Shown: positions 44,520 to 56,622, numbered from the stretch's first letter. The stretch is DNA of 64,000 nt from Ceratobasidium sp. AG-K (GCA_037039685.1 JAWNGF010000002.1:6076001-6140000), one strand, 5' to 3'. A program made the numbers and translations. Notes: generated from the sequence alone by a model not told the origin.

Positions 44520-45434
44520 CTTGGCGTACACGAGCTGCTAGGACTGGGGTTGAGGACGTGAGGATAGCTTGGTGATCGTGAACTGTGACCGAGATCGGGC
44601 TTGCGAATGAGTGCCCTCGTGCCTGGCGTTCTTTTCTTTGCGCATGTTAGGCGAGCATCTTTGAGCCACAACCGTTTTGAGGTAAGTGCTCCTCGTGGCG
44701 TAGCGCACCATTGAGCTTAATCTCCAAGCTAATATTCTAGACATTAACCTCAGAGTGAATCCAAGGGCCTCTCACTAGGATTACACATTCCGGAGAATAT
44801 CAAGATCACGCCTTATGGTAGATGCAGGAGTCGAACAGAAAAGGCTTATCTATCAATTCGATGGTGTAATCGGTGTTAGAACTGTCAATACTGCCGTCGG
44901 CATCTCTTGGCTTGCAATGCTGGGTCAAGCCCGATGTGATCCCTCGCCTTCTTTCGGCTGTTTCTGAGTAATGGTTGTGTACTAAGCCCCATCGCATAGT
45001 AATACACGTTTTTGAACCATACATTTCTCAGCTGAAAACCAGCCAACCACAGTTTGTCCAATATCCATTATTCAACCCGACTGGCTGTATTAATAAAGGA
45101 CAGACCTCCGCTTGCTGCGCAAGTCCCCGCCACGACTACACCGACTCGCGTCCGGCCTTTCGAGCCGTCAAGTGAGTAAACGTCCCATGTCAGCAGCCGT
45201 TACTGGTGTAACTCACTCAGATTTGTACGCTAGAGGTCACCGTGTGAGGGTTTGGGTTTGCACTTAATGGTACGTTCACTCGCCGAATGTGTGTCATGGT
45301 TTCCGGTGCTAAATTCATTGCCACGGTACTCAAGCTCGCAACGTGGTCACAGTTTCTTTGACGGTGCCGTCGAAAGTGGTAGGTTCTATAACTACGACGG
45401 CAGACAGCTCTTGAGTGCGTCACCAAAATCCTCT
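44520..45434. other. Upstream region of ATPase copy 2
   Basis: About 900 bases without a recognisable gene; it should contain the ATPase promoter near 44520. No metal-response element was identified by eye. Confidence 0.4.
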
Positions 45435-45570
45435 GACGCTTGGCGAGCGCCGGTTTGCTCATACGTGCTCGCTTGGGTAAAGGAGCACTCAGGTGCACCC
45501 GAGTGGCTGTGCAATTGGTGCTCCTATACCTAAGCGAGCACGCACAAGCAAATCGGCGCTCACGAGCCCG
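45435..45570. repeat. Inverted repeat / small foldback element
   Basis: Arm 45435-45488 pairs imperfectly with 45518-45570 around a ~30-base loop. The best-matched core is GTGCTCGCTTGGGTAAAGG against GTGCTCGCTTAGGTATAGG. It could be a MITE-like element. No clear target duplication seen. Confidence 0.6.
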
Positions 45571-46458
45571 AAAGAGAACCGGCGGATTTGCTTGAGTGTG
45601 GCCGTGTTCACCGGTTGTGCCGCTCGCGTTTTGGTTAGTTTCATCGGCTCAGGCATGTATTGTAGTAATGTTATAAATACAAAACATATCTTGCCACAAC
45701 CTGCGTCGAGGAAACGATTAATTGAAAGGGAGGAAATGAAATTGGTTATCGCGTGAAAGCCTTTGCCCCAAACGTAGTCGAATCAGCGGAGCAACATTAT
45801 TGACGGTCCTAATCAGAGCCCCATGTGCAAATTGACACTATGGGACAACATTTACTATTTGATTCGCGTGAAGAGGTCCAAATTAGCTCGGGTGCATGCT
45901 AATTACTGGGGGGTTGACATTTGCGCTAACACGCTGATTTGCGCTAATTGGCGCTAATTACTCCCGTCGCTTTTTACTGACGCTCATTTGCTCAAGCAAT
46001 AGTGGCGGTGCAAACGGCGCTTAGACAAGTCCACCCCCTCCAGTCTCTTTTGCTCGCCTGCATTGTGTGTATTGTGTGTGTCAATTTATTGTCAATATTT
46101 AATTGTGTGCGGCTGCGAAACTCCATTGCTACTAGCTACATAACTTGAAGGCACTACAGCACATGGGGTGGTGTTGTGTTGTGTCGTGCTTTTATGAAGT
46201 GTTTTTGTTCATTCCACAGTAGTTTTGGAAAAATTGTTCACAGCTCAACGAGAAACAATCGGGATCGCACACGAATTACTATGCGACATTATGTCGGCCC
46301 CTGAGGCCCAGACTCTCAGCTAGAGGCAAGTCTGCGAATTCCTTCATGCATAAATGGTGGGTGGACCATCTCACCGCGGCCTGGCCCAACTCTCGGTCCG
46401 TGACGGTATTGGCACGAATTTCACCACGAGCAAAAATTAGCGCTGACTCGCAGTGTAT
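45571..46458. other. Repeat-rich spacer
   Basis: Contains several copies of the words TTTGCGCTAA and GCGCTAATT (45925-45965) and GCTCATTTGCTCAAGC (near 45983), probably decayed foldback arms. No gene seen. Confidence 0.4.
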
Positions 46459-46911
46459 CGTAGGAGTGTCGTAGGTGTCGTAGGCGACCTGCTAAATACG
46501 TTATACGTATTTTAAGGGCTCCCCGGCCTAAGTACTCGGCAGGAATATTCTATGGAACGTTTGAACAAGCTCGTCGCCGGGTCTGAAGGTGATTGCTCGT
46601 GGAACATTCGATGGAGCATGGTGATTGGGCGACCGTTTCAGTCCTGGCGCTAACAGCGAGTTTGCGGACAAAATACAAATTGAGGTCTGGTGTCATGCTC
46701 CATCGAATGTTCCACGGGAAACCACCTTCCTAATTTGTCGTTCCACAAAGGTTGTCCGCAGGCCCGGCGACGAGATTACGTTCATTCCCGGTCGTCATCG
46801 AGCTTGTTCAAACGTTCCATAGAATATTCCGGCCAAGCACTTAGCCTGGCGGGCCCTTAAAATACGTATAGCGTGTTTAGCATGTCGCCTACGACACCTA
46901 CGGCGCCTACG
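46459..46911. mobile_element. Foldback/MITE-like element with ~120-bp inverted ends
   Basis: The left arm 46459-46580 is the imperfect reverse complement of 46788-46911 (CGTAGG..GTCGTAGGCGAC ends; shared GGAATATTCTATGGAACG). A second inner pair around 46600 and 46695 (GGAACATTCGATGGAGCAT) extends the hairpin. No coding capacity and no transposase. A non-autonomous DNA element is the likely class. Confidence 0.7.
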
Positions 46912-47390
46912 GGCCTCTCGGCTCCTGGGCTGCACGCTGTATTTAACTGCGGGAAGGAAACCGAAGAGCCCCATTCTCGCTCTTGCTCCCTCGATTCACC
47001 AGAATTACCTCGCCCGCCGCTCAAGAAATTCGACCACGCACCCCTCGCGCTGATTTGTCTAAATTCCCACACACTCTAGGCTTGTGGATATGCGCCTGCA
47101 ACGAGGTCGGATGCATGGAATTGCTAGCGCGATGCAAAACTATCGCCCCTCCGAGAATGGTGCTTTACCAACTCTTGTGAGTGTGAATAGTTTGTTGTCG
47201 GCATCTATATGCTATGCTAGGCGCGAACCTGAGGCGCTTTTCATCAGTCCGTGGCCGATAGTTGTCAACGTTCGGTTGGTCCCAACAATCCCCGTACAGT
47301 GAGAGACGCCGCAAAATGTAAGTTATGTGGCCCGAAGGTGCGCTACTAACGACTGTACTTTCAGGGCCCATTACTTCTAGGGCACGATTC
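46912..47390. other. Leader region with candidate 5' UTR intron
   Basis: Within this stretch 47318-47364 is a textbook short intron: GTAAGT start, CTACTAAC branch motif, TTTCAG end, 47 nt. It probably belongs to the 5' leader of the small gene that begins at 47391. Confidence 0.5.
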
Positions 47391-47938
47391 ATGGCCGGGG
47401 CTGCACAGGCACCTCCAATGGGCGACCCACAAGTCTCCCGGTCCGGAACAGCTAGTATCACACTGTACCGACTCTTGCTTGTGCTCTTCCCGGGTTTATT
47501 CGCGCTCGCCAAGTATTACACGGACGCATACAAGCTGCCCGATTCGTCTCGGAAGTTGGACCCGATGAATGCCCTCGTGTCTGCCGGGTAAGTATTTCGA
47601 CATACGCAACGCGACTTTGCCGAGGTGCTGATCGAGAGGCTAGCTGGGGATGTATCGGGTTTTGCGATGGCGGTCCAAGTGGATGGCGGTACTGGCTATT
47701 CGCGCTCGACTTAGCTACGCTGGCTGGGTCGTGGGGAGTTCTTCGTATCTTGCTGCAAAGGGTTCGCTCGTCTAGACCACCTGCTGGTACGTCGACTGGG
47801 TCGAAAATGTGGCCTGGAGCGCATGTTGACTTGGAACATATAGCCGAGGACATCGAAGGTGGGACAGACGCACCCCGCCAGGCTCAAGAGCAGTCTGTTC
47901 GCGAGACGCCCGCCACGCCGTGTTGCAATGATACCTAA
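47391..47938 (+). CDS. Small predicted membrane protein, two exons
   Basis: Exons 47391-47587 and 47644-47938, joined across a 56-nt intron (GTAAGT..GCTAG), give 163 residues in one open frame, although neither exon alone extends into the other. Two hydrophobic segments are visible, ITLYRLLLVLFPGLFALA and a second around YWLFALDLATLAGSWGVL spanning the middle of exon 2. An acidic, polar tail follows, ending CCNDT. The start codon context is ATTCATGGCC. I do not recognise the family. A preceding well-formed leader intron supports transcription. Function unknown. Confidence 0.55.
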
Positions 47939-48898
47939 CGGCCCTCTAAAGCCCCAACGACAATACCCCAACGTGACTCAGCTATTAGCGATTTCGTGCA
48001 CTCCCTTTGTCTTATTTCGGCCCTCCAGCACGTTCAAACTACGCCATTCAGCTACTACAATCAACACTAATATCTTATCGCACTACGCAGCAAGTCTGCT
48101 CGTCCAACTCGCTATTTCCCCTTACCCTGAAACTATAGTTAGAGCGTTATCTTACTGTATTTATCAGCCCGCTTTTTATTATGGACATGCTTTTAAGTTG
48201 GCGTTTAGCATAGTTTTCTTGTAGCGAAGAATGTTGTAACGCTAACGTAGCAATCGGATCATTGTAAATTATAGCGCCTCTTGGCGAGCACGAGATCCTA
48301 GGCGAGCAACCCACAGTAGCCGACTGGCACACGATTACGATTGTATGCAACTTGACTAACCTGTGTTGTACTGTAACTCGTGGATATGTGGTGGATGTAG
48401 TGTTGTTAGATAGGAGAATTGGGATGAATCGCTTTTGATAACCACATTAATTTTCCGAACAAAAATTGTGGTGTGTGGTCATGCATATCTTAGTGTTTGA
48501 TGGCCCTGATGGCCTGAGTTATTCCGAATCGTCACACGCTCAGAGCGCTCGCATGTCTAGCGTTCTATCATCATGTCATTATTACTGTTAGGTAAACTAG
48601 ACCCTCTTTCATTATTACCTCGGGGCTCGATAGAACTGCTAACCTCGTCATGTGGCTTACGCACAGTTCGGATGTCATTGTCGGACCTTTGAGGTGATGG
48701 CCGGAAGGTTCTCGGTGCCTCGTTCGCATTTAGCGTCTCTGCCAAGTTCTCTTGGTGGCTCTGTTGGCAGATGTCCACCTCGTCTCGCACACCTATGGCC
48801 CTCATCTTTTTCTCTTGGCTTCATCAATTCGGTACGACCAACCAGGTCGACGCTCGCAGCAACTCGCTCACCGCCGCATATTCTCCGCACAAAAGTTG
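47939..48898. other. Spacer upstream of the cellobiohydrolase gene
   Basis: No gene supported. It should contain the cellulase promoter at its right end. Confidence 0.4.
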
Positions 48899-48905
48899 TA
48901 TAAAA
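48899..48905 (+). promoter_or_regulatory. TATA box of the cellobiohydrolase gene
   Basis: TATAAAA, 55 bases before the ATG at 48960. An upstream ATG at 48917 opens a short frame that overlaps the start out of phase, which could reduce initiation at the main ATG. Confidence 0.5.
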
Positions 48906-48959
48906 TTCAACGCAAAATGGCCTTGAATAGCATCGGTCCTCACCAAGCAATCTTTTACA

Positions 48960-50652
48960 ATGCTTCCCTTCGTTGCTCTATTCTCCCTCTACCTCGTTGT
49001 CGCCCAGGCCCAACAGGTCGGCACGCTCAAGCCTGAAGTCCACCCCGGCCTCCCCTGGCAAAAGTGCACCAAGGCTGGCGGCTGCGTGACCCAATCGAAC
49101 GCCAAGATTGTGCTCGACGCCAACTGGCGCTGGGTCCACACCACTTCCGGCTTCGCCAACTGCTACAATGGCCAGGCATGGGACACTTCGGTCTGCCCCG
49201 ACGGTGCCACCTGCGCTCAGAACTGCGCGGTCGACGGCGCTGACTACAGCGGAACCTATGGTATCACCACCTCCGGCAACGCTCTCACCCTCAAGTTTGT
49301 CACCAAGGGCGAGAACACCAACGTCGGCTCCCGTGTCTACCTCATGGCCAGTGATGACACCAACTACGAGATGTTCAAGCTCAAGAACCAAGAGTTTACC
49401 TTCGATGTTGATGTTTCGAACCTCCCCTGCGGTCTGAATGGCGCTCTCTACTTCTCCGAGATGTTGGCCGATGGTGGCAAGTCCAAGTACCCGAACAACA
49501 AGGCTGGTGCCAAGTACGGAACTGGCTACTGCGACGCTCAGTGCCCTCGTGACATCAAGTTCATCAACGGCGAGGTAAGTTTCAACTTCACTAAATGCCG
49601 GTATTGCACTAATGCACACCCAATAGGCCAACGTCGCTGGCTGGTCCGCTCCCCGACCGACCCCAACTCGGGCAAGGGCAACTACGGTTCCTGCTGTAAC
49701 GAGATGGACATTTGGGAGGCCAACTCGGTTTCGACCGCCTACACTCCCCACCCTTGCACGGTCTCCGGCCCAACCCGCTGCACCGGCACCCAGTGTGCCG
49801 ACTTCTGCGACCAACCCGGATGTGACTGGAACCCGTTCCGCATGGGCGACAAGTCGTACTACGGCAAGGGCCTCACCGTCGACACTTCCAAGAAGATGAC
49901 CGTCGTCACCCAGTTCTTGACCGCTGACAACACCGCCAACGGCAAGCTCGTCGAGATGCGCCGCCTCTACGTCCAAGACGGCAAGGTCATCCAGAACTCC
50001 AAGTCGTCCATCCTCGGACTCACCCAGTTCGACTCGATCACTGATGACTTCTGCGCCGCTCAAAAGTCGATCTTCCAAGATACCAACGTCTACGCGCAAA
50101 AGGGTGGTATGGCCACGATGGACAAGTCGTTTGCGAACGGCCATGTCCTGGTCATGTCCATCTGGGATGACCATGCGGCCAACATGCTCTGGCTCGACAG
50201 CAACTACCCACTCAACCTCCCGGCCAACCAACCCGGTGTCGCTCGCGGAACTTGCCCTACTAGCTCTGGCAAGCCCCAGGATGTCGAAACGCAGTCCCCC
50301 AACGCGTCGGTCACCTTCTCCAACATTCGCTTCGGTGATATTGGGTCGACTTATGGCTCGACCGGCCCGATTACGACTCCTGGCCCGATTACCACGACTA
50401 CGACTTCGTCCGCTCCGGTAAGCATTCCTGTATCTCCCCTCAGTCTGTGCTAATGAACAGTCCCAGGTTACCACCACTCCCACGACCGGAACTGTTCCCA
50501 AGTTTGGACAATGCGGCGGCATTGGACACACTGGCCCAACTGTGAGTGTCTCTATAATAATAATCCTTGAACCCAGACTGATTCCGCTTTAGGCCTGCGT
50601 CGCTGGCTCTACCTGCAAGTTTGTCAACGACTGGTACTCTCAGTGCCTCTAA
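48960..50652 (+). CDS. GH7 cellobiohydrolase with CBM1, carrying a frame disruption
   Basis: Secreted reducing-end cellobiohydrolase of glycoside hydrolase family 7, releasing cellobiose from crystalline cellulose. Signal peptide (about 17 residues, ending in AQA), then [12 protein letters not shown], the GH7 fold with many cysteines, catalytic block [10 protein letters not shown] (two Glu and Asp), a Thr/Pro linker, and a C-terminal CBM1 ([15 protein letters not shown]...WYSQCL). Proposed exons are 48960-49574, 49627-50417, 50461-50541 and 50593-50652. Exon 2 starts correctly as ANVAGWSAP but then needs one extra base near 49650 to enter the frame of [12 protein letters not shown]; as written, normal splicing frameshifts. 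Retaining the 52-nt first intron keeps the catalytic frame open instead. So this is either a one-base deletion (pseudogene or sequence error) or an odd splice form. Confidence 0.85.
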
Positions 50653-51040
50653 GTCCTGTCTAGACGGTGTATACGGTTGAATACATGTATGGCGAATGAC
50701 CTGAATCCATTTTTTTCTACTTTCCATTTCGTGCATCGAGTGCTCGTCTGAACTAAGAAGCAACACATTTGAGCTTGTCGGTAACATAAGATTGTCCAGC
50801 TACATTGAAAGGTTCTTACATCTAGTTACTAGTTAGGGATGGCGACTTTTAACGACCGGCGTCTAGCATATATGCCAAGCTGCATTTATTTGTCCACGGT
50901 GATCATGGATTTGAATTGATGGTACACTTCTGATCTCTGCCACATTCTTGGAGTTTACGAGCAGCGCCATACAAATTAGTAGCCATTGACAAGCCTCGAA
51001 ACGGGGATATAGTTCGCGCCAACCAGTTCTCTATACCATC
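50653..51040. other. Spacer after the cellobiohydrolase gene
   Basis: About 390 bases with no gene or terminator-like structure that I can support. Confidence 0.4.
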
Positions 51041-52787
51041 ATGGACAACTCAGACAAGGCTCAAGCTCTATCGTTAATCCAAGACTTCAAATCTCCACTT
51101 GACTTGGAGGGAGCTGGCCCATATATCACTTGCTTCCAACGATACGAAACCGGCTCATTCCCCAACCTTTCCGAAGACCAAAAGCTTAATGCATCCCTAC
51201 TTTGGCTTTTAGCGGCCCGAGAGCACCAACATGAATCATTGTTATCTACTTATTGTCACCTGGCCGATTATTTTGCACATCTTCCCGCTCTAGGGCTTGA
51301 CATATGGGCCCGTAAGCAGTTATTGGACCAGTTACCAGGGGATCTTGAAACTTCAGCCGCTCGACAGGCCATCATAAGCGGAGACTAGGAGCTGGCGATC
51401 AATTTACTTGACAAGTGCCGTGGGTTGACCTGGGGACAGCTCTTACGTACCCTCCCTCCCGGCGACGAAATAAAGCGTCTAGTGAACAGTCATCCCGAGC
51501 TCGGTGTTCCATTAAGAGGATAATTGCGAGCTCTACATATATATATAGTATGACCCACCGTACTCGATCATTACGGACCGATCAAAGGCACACTCAAGCG
51601 GAAATCGACGCCCATGTTGATGTGGCCAAGGAGGTAGAAACCATTTTGATCCGTGTTCATGAACTACCAGAGTTTGAAGACTTTTTATTGCCAAATCCCT
51701 TGAGAAATGCTCGGAAACTAGCAGGCCAGGGGACGATTGTGATACTCGCCCCTGATGGCACCTGCACTCACATCCTTCTACTCCAAGATTCCTCTGCAAC
51801 CCCCAAACCTCATATATGCGAGGAATTGAATTTAGACAAAGCGCAGAATATGGCACAAGCGATGAGGCTCGTTCTTAGTCGATGCGGATTGTCGGAAAGA
51901 GGAGATACAGTAATTGCCGACGCCCACGAAGGTGACGGAATTGAAGAAGCGGGGGCGTCTGAGGATTCCACAGAACGGGGTTTCGTTGCCGCCGGAGGCC
52001 GTCGACGAACAAGACTTCGGACTATAGATGACGAGCTCGGCGATGTTTTGACCGTGCTGTGGAGAACTATTGGTACAGCAATACGAGACGTTCTTTCGCC
52101 GCAAGTCAGTAATAGTCCGAATCAATATCTGAGTGGTATCCACTCATCACGGACTTCTAGCGCAATCAAACAAACCCTCCCAAAGTGTATCTTTATCCCA
52201 CCGGTCCCCTGGCCAGCCTTCCGATTAACGCTTCGGAAGTATACTTGAGCCCTGACAGCGAAGCGCTCCTAGACTATCTTGTCCCATCTTACATTCCAAT
52301 ATTTCAGCACCTCGCTTTCCCCCCACCCGCCGTGATATTACATCCAGCGCATGTATTCGTGATCAGCCAGGCCGACACTCCAAACCAGAACCCGCTTTCA
52401 GCAACTAAAATAGAAGTAGCAGAGATCAAGAAGAATGTCCCCCCGGATCGGCTTTCATTGACAGAGGGAGTCCAAGGTAACAATCAGGCTCTTACCAGTA
52501 CGGCTTGGATACTATTGCGAGATCAACCTCTCATTCTTCACCTCGCATGTCATGCTCGACAAAACTCGTCGGACCCCTTTACTAGTGCGTTTCTCCTCCA
52601 TGACGGGCCCACAATCGTGTCCCAACTCCTAGGGCAACGAAGTCATCAACCGTTACTGACAGTTCTCAGCGCCTGTCAGACGGCGGCCGGGGATTTTCTA
52701 GCCGCGATTCTACCTGTCCTCAATCTCAAATGCTCAAAGGCAGAATCACTTGCGGCTAGATTATTTTTTAAAATAATACATCTTTAA
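51041..52787 (+). pseudogene. CHAT-domain (caspase-like) protease gene, degraded
   Basis: Reads as pieces of an Agaricomycete CHAT protein: an N-terminal piece from 51041, a TAG at 51386-51388 in the middle of ...AIISGD/ELAINLLDKCRG.TWGQLL, and a frame change near 51510-51530. Then LPEFEDFLLP, the central region to 52104, a normal 56-nt intron (52105-52160), and PPKVYLYPTGPLASLPI. The catalytic His block is LHLACHA and the Cys block LSACQTA. After ACQTAAGD the homology stops and a short unrelated tail ends at 52787, so the C-terminus is missing too, as are the TPRs that usually precede CHAT. Both catalytic residues are still present, but the gene cannot make a full protein. Confidence 0.72.
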
Positions 52788-54362
52788 CGAGCTACATCAA
52801 CGCGAGGTGAAACCGCTCGTGGACCGAGTCCATACGGCCGAAGCACAGGTGACAATCAGGGGAAGCACTTGCAGGGGAAGACATGTACGCAGGGGAAATG
52901 TAGCAGGGGTGGCACAGAGGCCGGTACATGCAGGGTTAGATACACCAGGGCAGTAAACACACCGAGACAGAAAAGCAATCGAGGCCGTCAATAAGATTCT
53001 GCTAAATTAAAAAGGTAAAACCGTCAGTAAACCACAAGCAGACCAACTCTATTCCGCCGCAGCAGTTTTGCACCTCGGTCGGTAGAGGCAGGACCATACA
53101 CGGATGATCCCGGGCACATCGAGGGTCCCGGTGGCACACCGTCCTATGCGAACGGTGGGGTGCGCATTAAGCGCGAGGACGGGCCGGCAAAGATTGTCGG
53201 GTGTAAGAAGGGGTAGGGTGAGGATGGGACCTGCTGGTGCGCAGGTCGACACGGCCACAATTGTCGGAGGTGGCCAGCTCGAATTTAAGGAGTGGGACCC
53301 TACTGAGTGGCGACATGGCGAGGGGGAAGTGGGCCACGTCCCCCAGTCCGCAGGAGGGCCAAAAGGCGCGCGAAAAGAGCGCAATGTTGTATGCAGAGGA
53401 TATGCTAAGACGCGGGAGGAGGGGGTTGCTGCCGGGCTCGTCGAAGGGTAGTAAAGAAGGAACGGCGGGGAGGGCAAGGCCGTCACGTGCGGCTAGATAT
53501 GGAAGGCTTGGTCCCCAGGTAAACACTCGGTAGGTTTTCGTGCCCAAGTACCTGGCTGGTGTAATGTGTGTATATATCGGTGCGAAAGCTTTGATTCTGG
53601 AGAACCGGGCCATTACACGCACCAGCACAATACTTCGACCGAGGCTTTACATTCATAATCTAGTCGGTTGCCAACAAGCTTGTTGAAAACCAAGTGGCTG
53701 TCTGCTTACGTGCCGCATCCACCTCCACGAGCATTGTGTACAGTATTATGACCCTAGCAATCCTCGCTAGTTACAAACCGTTAGTATCGCCTCCAAGTTG
53801 CCCCATGATCAACTGGTTTAACTAGAGTGGTAGGGGATTCGGCGTTCTCAAAGTCCTTGGCTCTTCTCTCAGCGAAAACCGCACGTGCTAGTTAGGGCTC
53901 GTTCACGCAAACGAGCCCTTACGAGCCTCAATTAGCACTGCGGTTTGCGCTGAGCTCACCTCGGGCGACTCGGCATGTTCCTATTCATCACATTTGTGGA
54001 GGGAATGCTGGCAGTAGCTGCGCGATCAATCACTGTGACCTACCGCATTTCTTTTCACCTCTCTCGAGCGGTGCACAATCAGGAAGAGCTACATGAGATT
54101 CGTGCTAGTGGCGGCTGGGTGAGGCACTGCGTCAAACGCTGGCGGAGGTTGCTGACCAACCTCAGGGTTCCAAGCTGGGCATTTCGACCTCACACTTGAC
54201 CATCACGGCTGCCGAAGTATAATAACCCGGGCCCTGGCCATACGGTGATGGTATAATATCACCCCCACATTTCTACGGAGTACGGACGCAGAGAACGTTA
54301 TTGACCCTCAATCTCCATTTGGATCAACTAAATCCTGCTGGTGTCCAGCGATCACTTTCAGG
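52788..54362. other. Long spacer with short G-rich repeats
   Basis: Near 52855-52960 the words CAGGGGAA, CAGGGG and similar recur about six times. At 53167-53628 there is an open minus-strand frame of about 150 codons, without domains or convincing composition. The last 100 bases are the promoter region of P450 C. Confidence 0.45.
53895..53918. repeat. Short perfect hairpin
   Basis: GGGCTCGTT (53895-53903) pairs with AACGAGCCC (53910-53918) over a 6-base loop. Similar GCTC/TTTGC words occur in the foldback DNA around 45.4-46.0 kb, so it may be a remnant of the same family. Confidence 0.45.
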
Positions 54363-56622
54363 ATGAGCTCTCAATTACTCGACCAGACTTGGGCAATCAC
54401 CGGAGCCGGACTTGTGACTCTAGCTTTGTGGTATTGGTCGAGACCGTCAGTTCCACTACCTCCTGGTCCTAGGGGCAATCCCATATTTGGGTCAGCGTTA
54501 GAGGTTAGCGATAACACCAGCCCACTATTGATTACATTTGAGGCTGAACCGCACCTTAGCTCCGCGGCTCGAAACCTTTTTGGCTTGCTTTTGCGGAATA
54601 TTCAGAACGTTATGGTCAGTGGTTTGTTGGGCTCCTGCCCATTGCTGATGGAGTACTCGCCTTCAGGTCCGTTGATCACCATTCGAATGATGTTCCGCAG
54701 GGTCATTATCATCAGCGACCCAAAAATTATAACCGAGCTTTTCGAAAAGCGAGCCTCGCAGTACTCGGATAGGCGCGTCGGTGAGATGATTAAGCTGTAA
54801 GTCCGTGATATTGCTTGGATAGGCGCCTACGATTACTGACTCCAGCCACTTTCTTAGAGTAGGCTGGGAATACGATCTTCTATTTCTTAGATATGGCCCG
54901 TTACTGAAGCACTATCGCACGCTTCTCCAGCGCGCGTTCAACAATCGCGTCGTAGTGGACTACTTGCCTTTGCAAGAATACGAAGTCAAGCGAATGATGC
55001 GAAGATTGTCGGAGACACCGGAGCACTTTATGCGGCATATTCATTTGTAAGTGCTTTGAACGGCTTTCCTGTTAGAGAGATGATGGAAAGAAATAGAATG
55101 GCGGGAAGCGTTGCGATCCGTATGGCCTATGGTTATAAGGTTAATTCCCCAGATGACCCGCTTGTGGAAGGTGTGGAAAAGTCCATGGTCATATTTGCAG
55201 ATAGTATGTGTCGGCCGGTGATTTTTCTTGTTAATGGTTCAACGCTCTAACGCAGCGTCAATAGTTGGAACGCCTGGAAGGTGGATGGTAGATGTCTTCC
55301 CATACTGTGAGCCCCCGTTGATCTAGGTTCTGACCGCCACAACGCTAACCGACTTGTGGAATACAAGTGCGATATTTCCCGCCGTGGTTCCCCGGTATGG
55401 GTTTTCGTAAGGCTGTTGCCTCATGGCTACCAATGATTCGTCAGGCTCGAGACGAGCCTTTTGAATTTACTAAACAACAAATAGTGCGAATTTCCTTCAT
55501 TGTACCACTCATCTTTCTAATAATCTGGTTTCGTTGTCTAGGGGGCTGGGACGGCCGAGCCCTCGTTCGTGTCTAAGCTTCTCGATCCAGAGAGTGGTGA
55601 AGAAGTCACAGCTGAGGAAGAGGCTCACATCAAGGTAAACTTGTCACATCTTCCACGCCGGTACGGATTTTCTTGACTTATAACTTGACGCAGGTGGTGG
55701 CATCTTCACTCTATGGTGCTGCGTCCGACACAACCGTCTCGGCTATCAAATCTTTTTTCCTCGCCATGTTGCTCTACCCAGGCGCCCAGGCTAGAGCCCA
55801 GGAAGAGATCGCCGCCTATTTGCGAGCACGGGCAGAGGACCCTGATGCAAAAACCGGACTGGAAAACGCGACCCAATTCATCACTATGGCCGACAAACCC
55901 AATCTTCCTTATACTAGTGCCCTCGTTCGGGAACTATTGCGCTGGCACCCTATAATTCCTATTGTTGGCCACCAATCTGCCGATGAGGACGACAATAATG
56001 TGATATGCGACGGAAAGACATACAGAATCCCGGCACATACACCCGTTATCGTCAATGCGTGGTTGGTGTCTTTGTTGCCCTAAGGTTATCATTGAACTGA
56101 AACGAGAACAGGCAAATAATGCACGATGCAGAGGTTTACGCTCAGCCTGACAAGTTCATGCCTGAACGTTTCCTAGTCAACAATCCCCCGCCTCATCCGG
56201 AAACTTATGCATTTGGATTTGGAAGGAGGTACGTTCTTCTTATAAGTCATGCATTTCATTTCGCTAATCATTTGAGAAACGGTGCCTAGAATCTGCCCAG
56301 GCATGCATGCTGCTCAACAATCAATGTGGCTTTCGATCAGGTCCGTATCTTATTGCCTCCAAACCTCCACAGACACAAAAATAACGTTTTCCCGCCAGCA
56401 ACATCCTATCCGCTTTCACCATCACCAAGGCAAAAGACGAAAACGGAGAGGAGATCGTCCCAGAAGAACGGTACACAAGCGATATCATCAGGTGTGATTT
56501 CTTTGTTGACCAATTGAGTTTCGCCGCTCATAAATGTAATCCATAGCCACCCTATGCCGTTCAAATGCAACATTCGGCCTCGTGAGGGATGTAGGGAGTG
56601 GTTGATGACATTTGATGATTAG
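54363..56622 (+). CDS. Cytochrome P450 C
   Basis: Start ATG 54363 with membrane anchor and hinge VPLPPGPRGN. Then SDPKIITELFEKRASQYSDR, YGPLLKHYRTLLQRAFNNR, SMAGSVAIRMAYGYK-type exon, I-helix YGAASDTT (near 55710), VRELLRWHPIIPIVGHQ (ExxR), PDKFMPERFL, FGFGRR + ICPGMHAAQQSMW (haem Cys), and a C-terminal exon HPMPFKC... ending at 56622. Exon 2 (about 54541-54613) is the least conserved part, and its exact splice sites are unsure. It forms a tandem pair with P450 D in the same direction and belongs to the same subfamily as A and B. Probably functional. Confidence 0.85.

Noticed and set aside
48978..50531. 517-codon open frame on the minus strand opposite the cellobiohydrolase
   Set aside because: Shadow of a strongly codon-biased gene; low-complexity Val/Gly/Asp/Arg composition and no domain.
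52855..52960. CAGGGGAA-type recurrences as a satellite array
   Set aside because: Irregular spacing and few copies; described only as G-rich words.
53167..53628. About 150-codon minus-strand frame in the 53 kb spacer
   Set aside because: No domain, no splice support and an overlapping open frame on the other strand; GC-rich repeats alone can keep it open.
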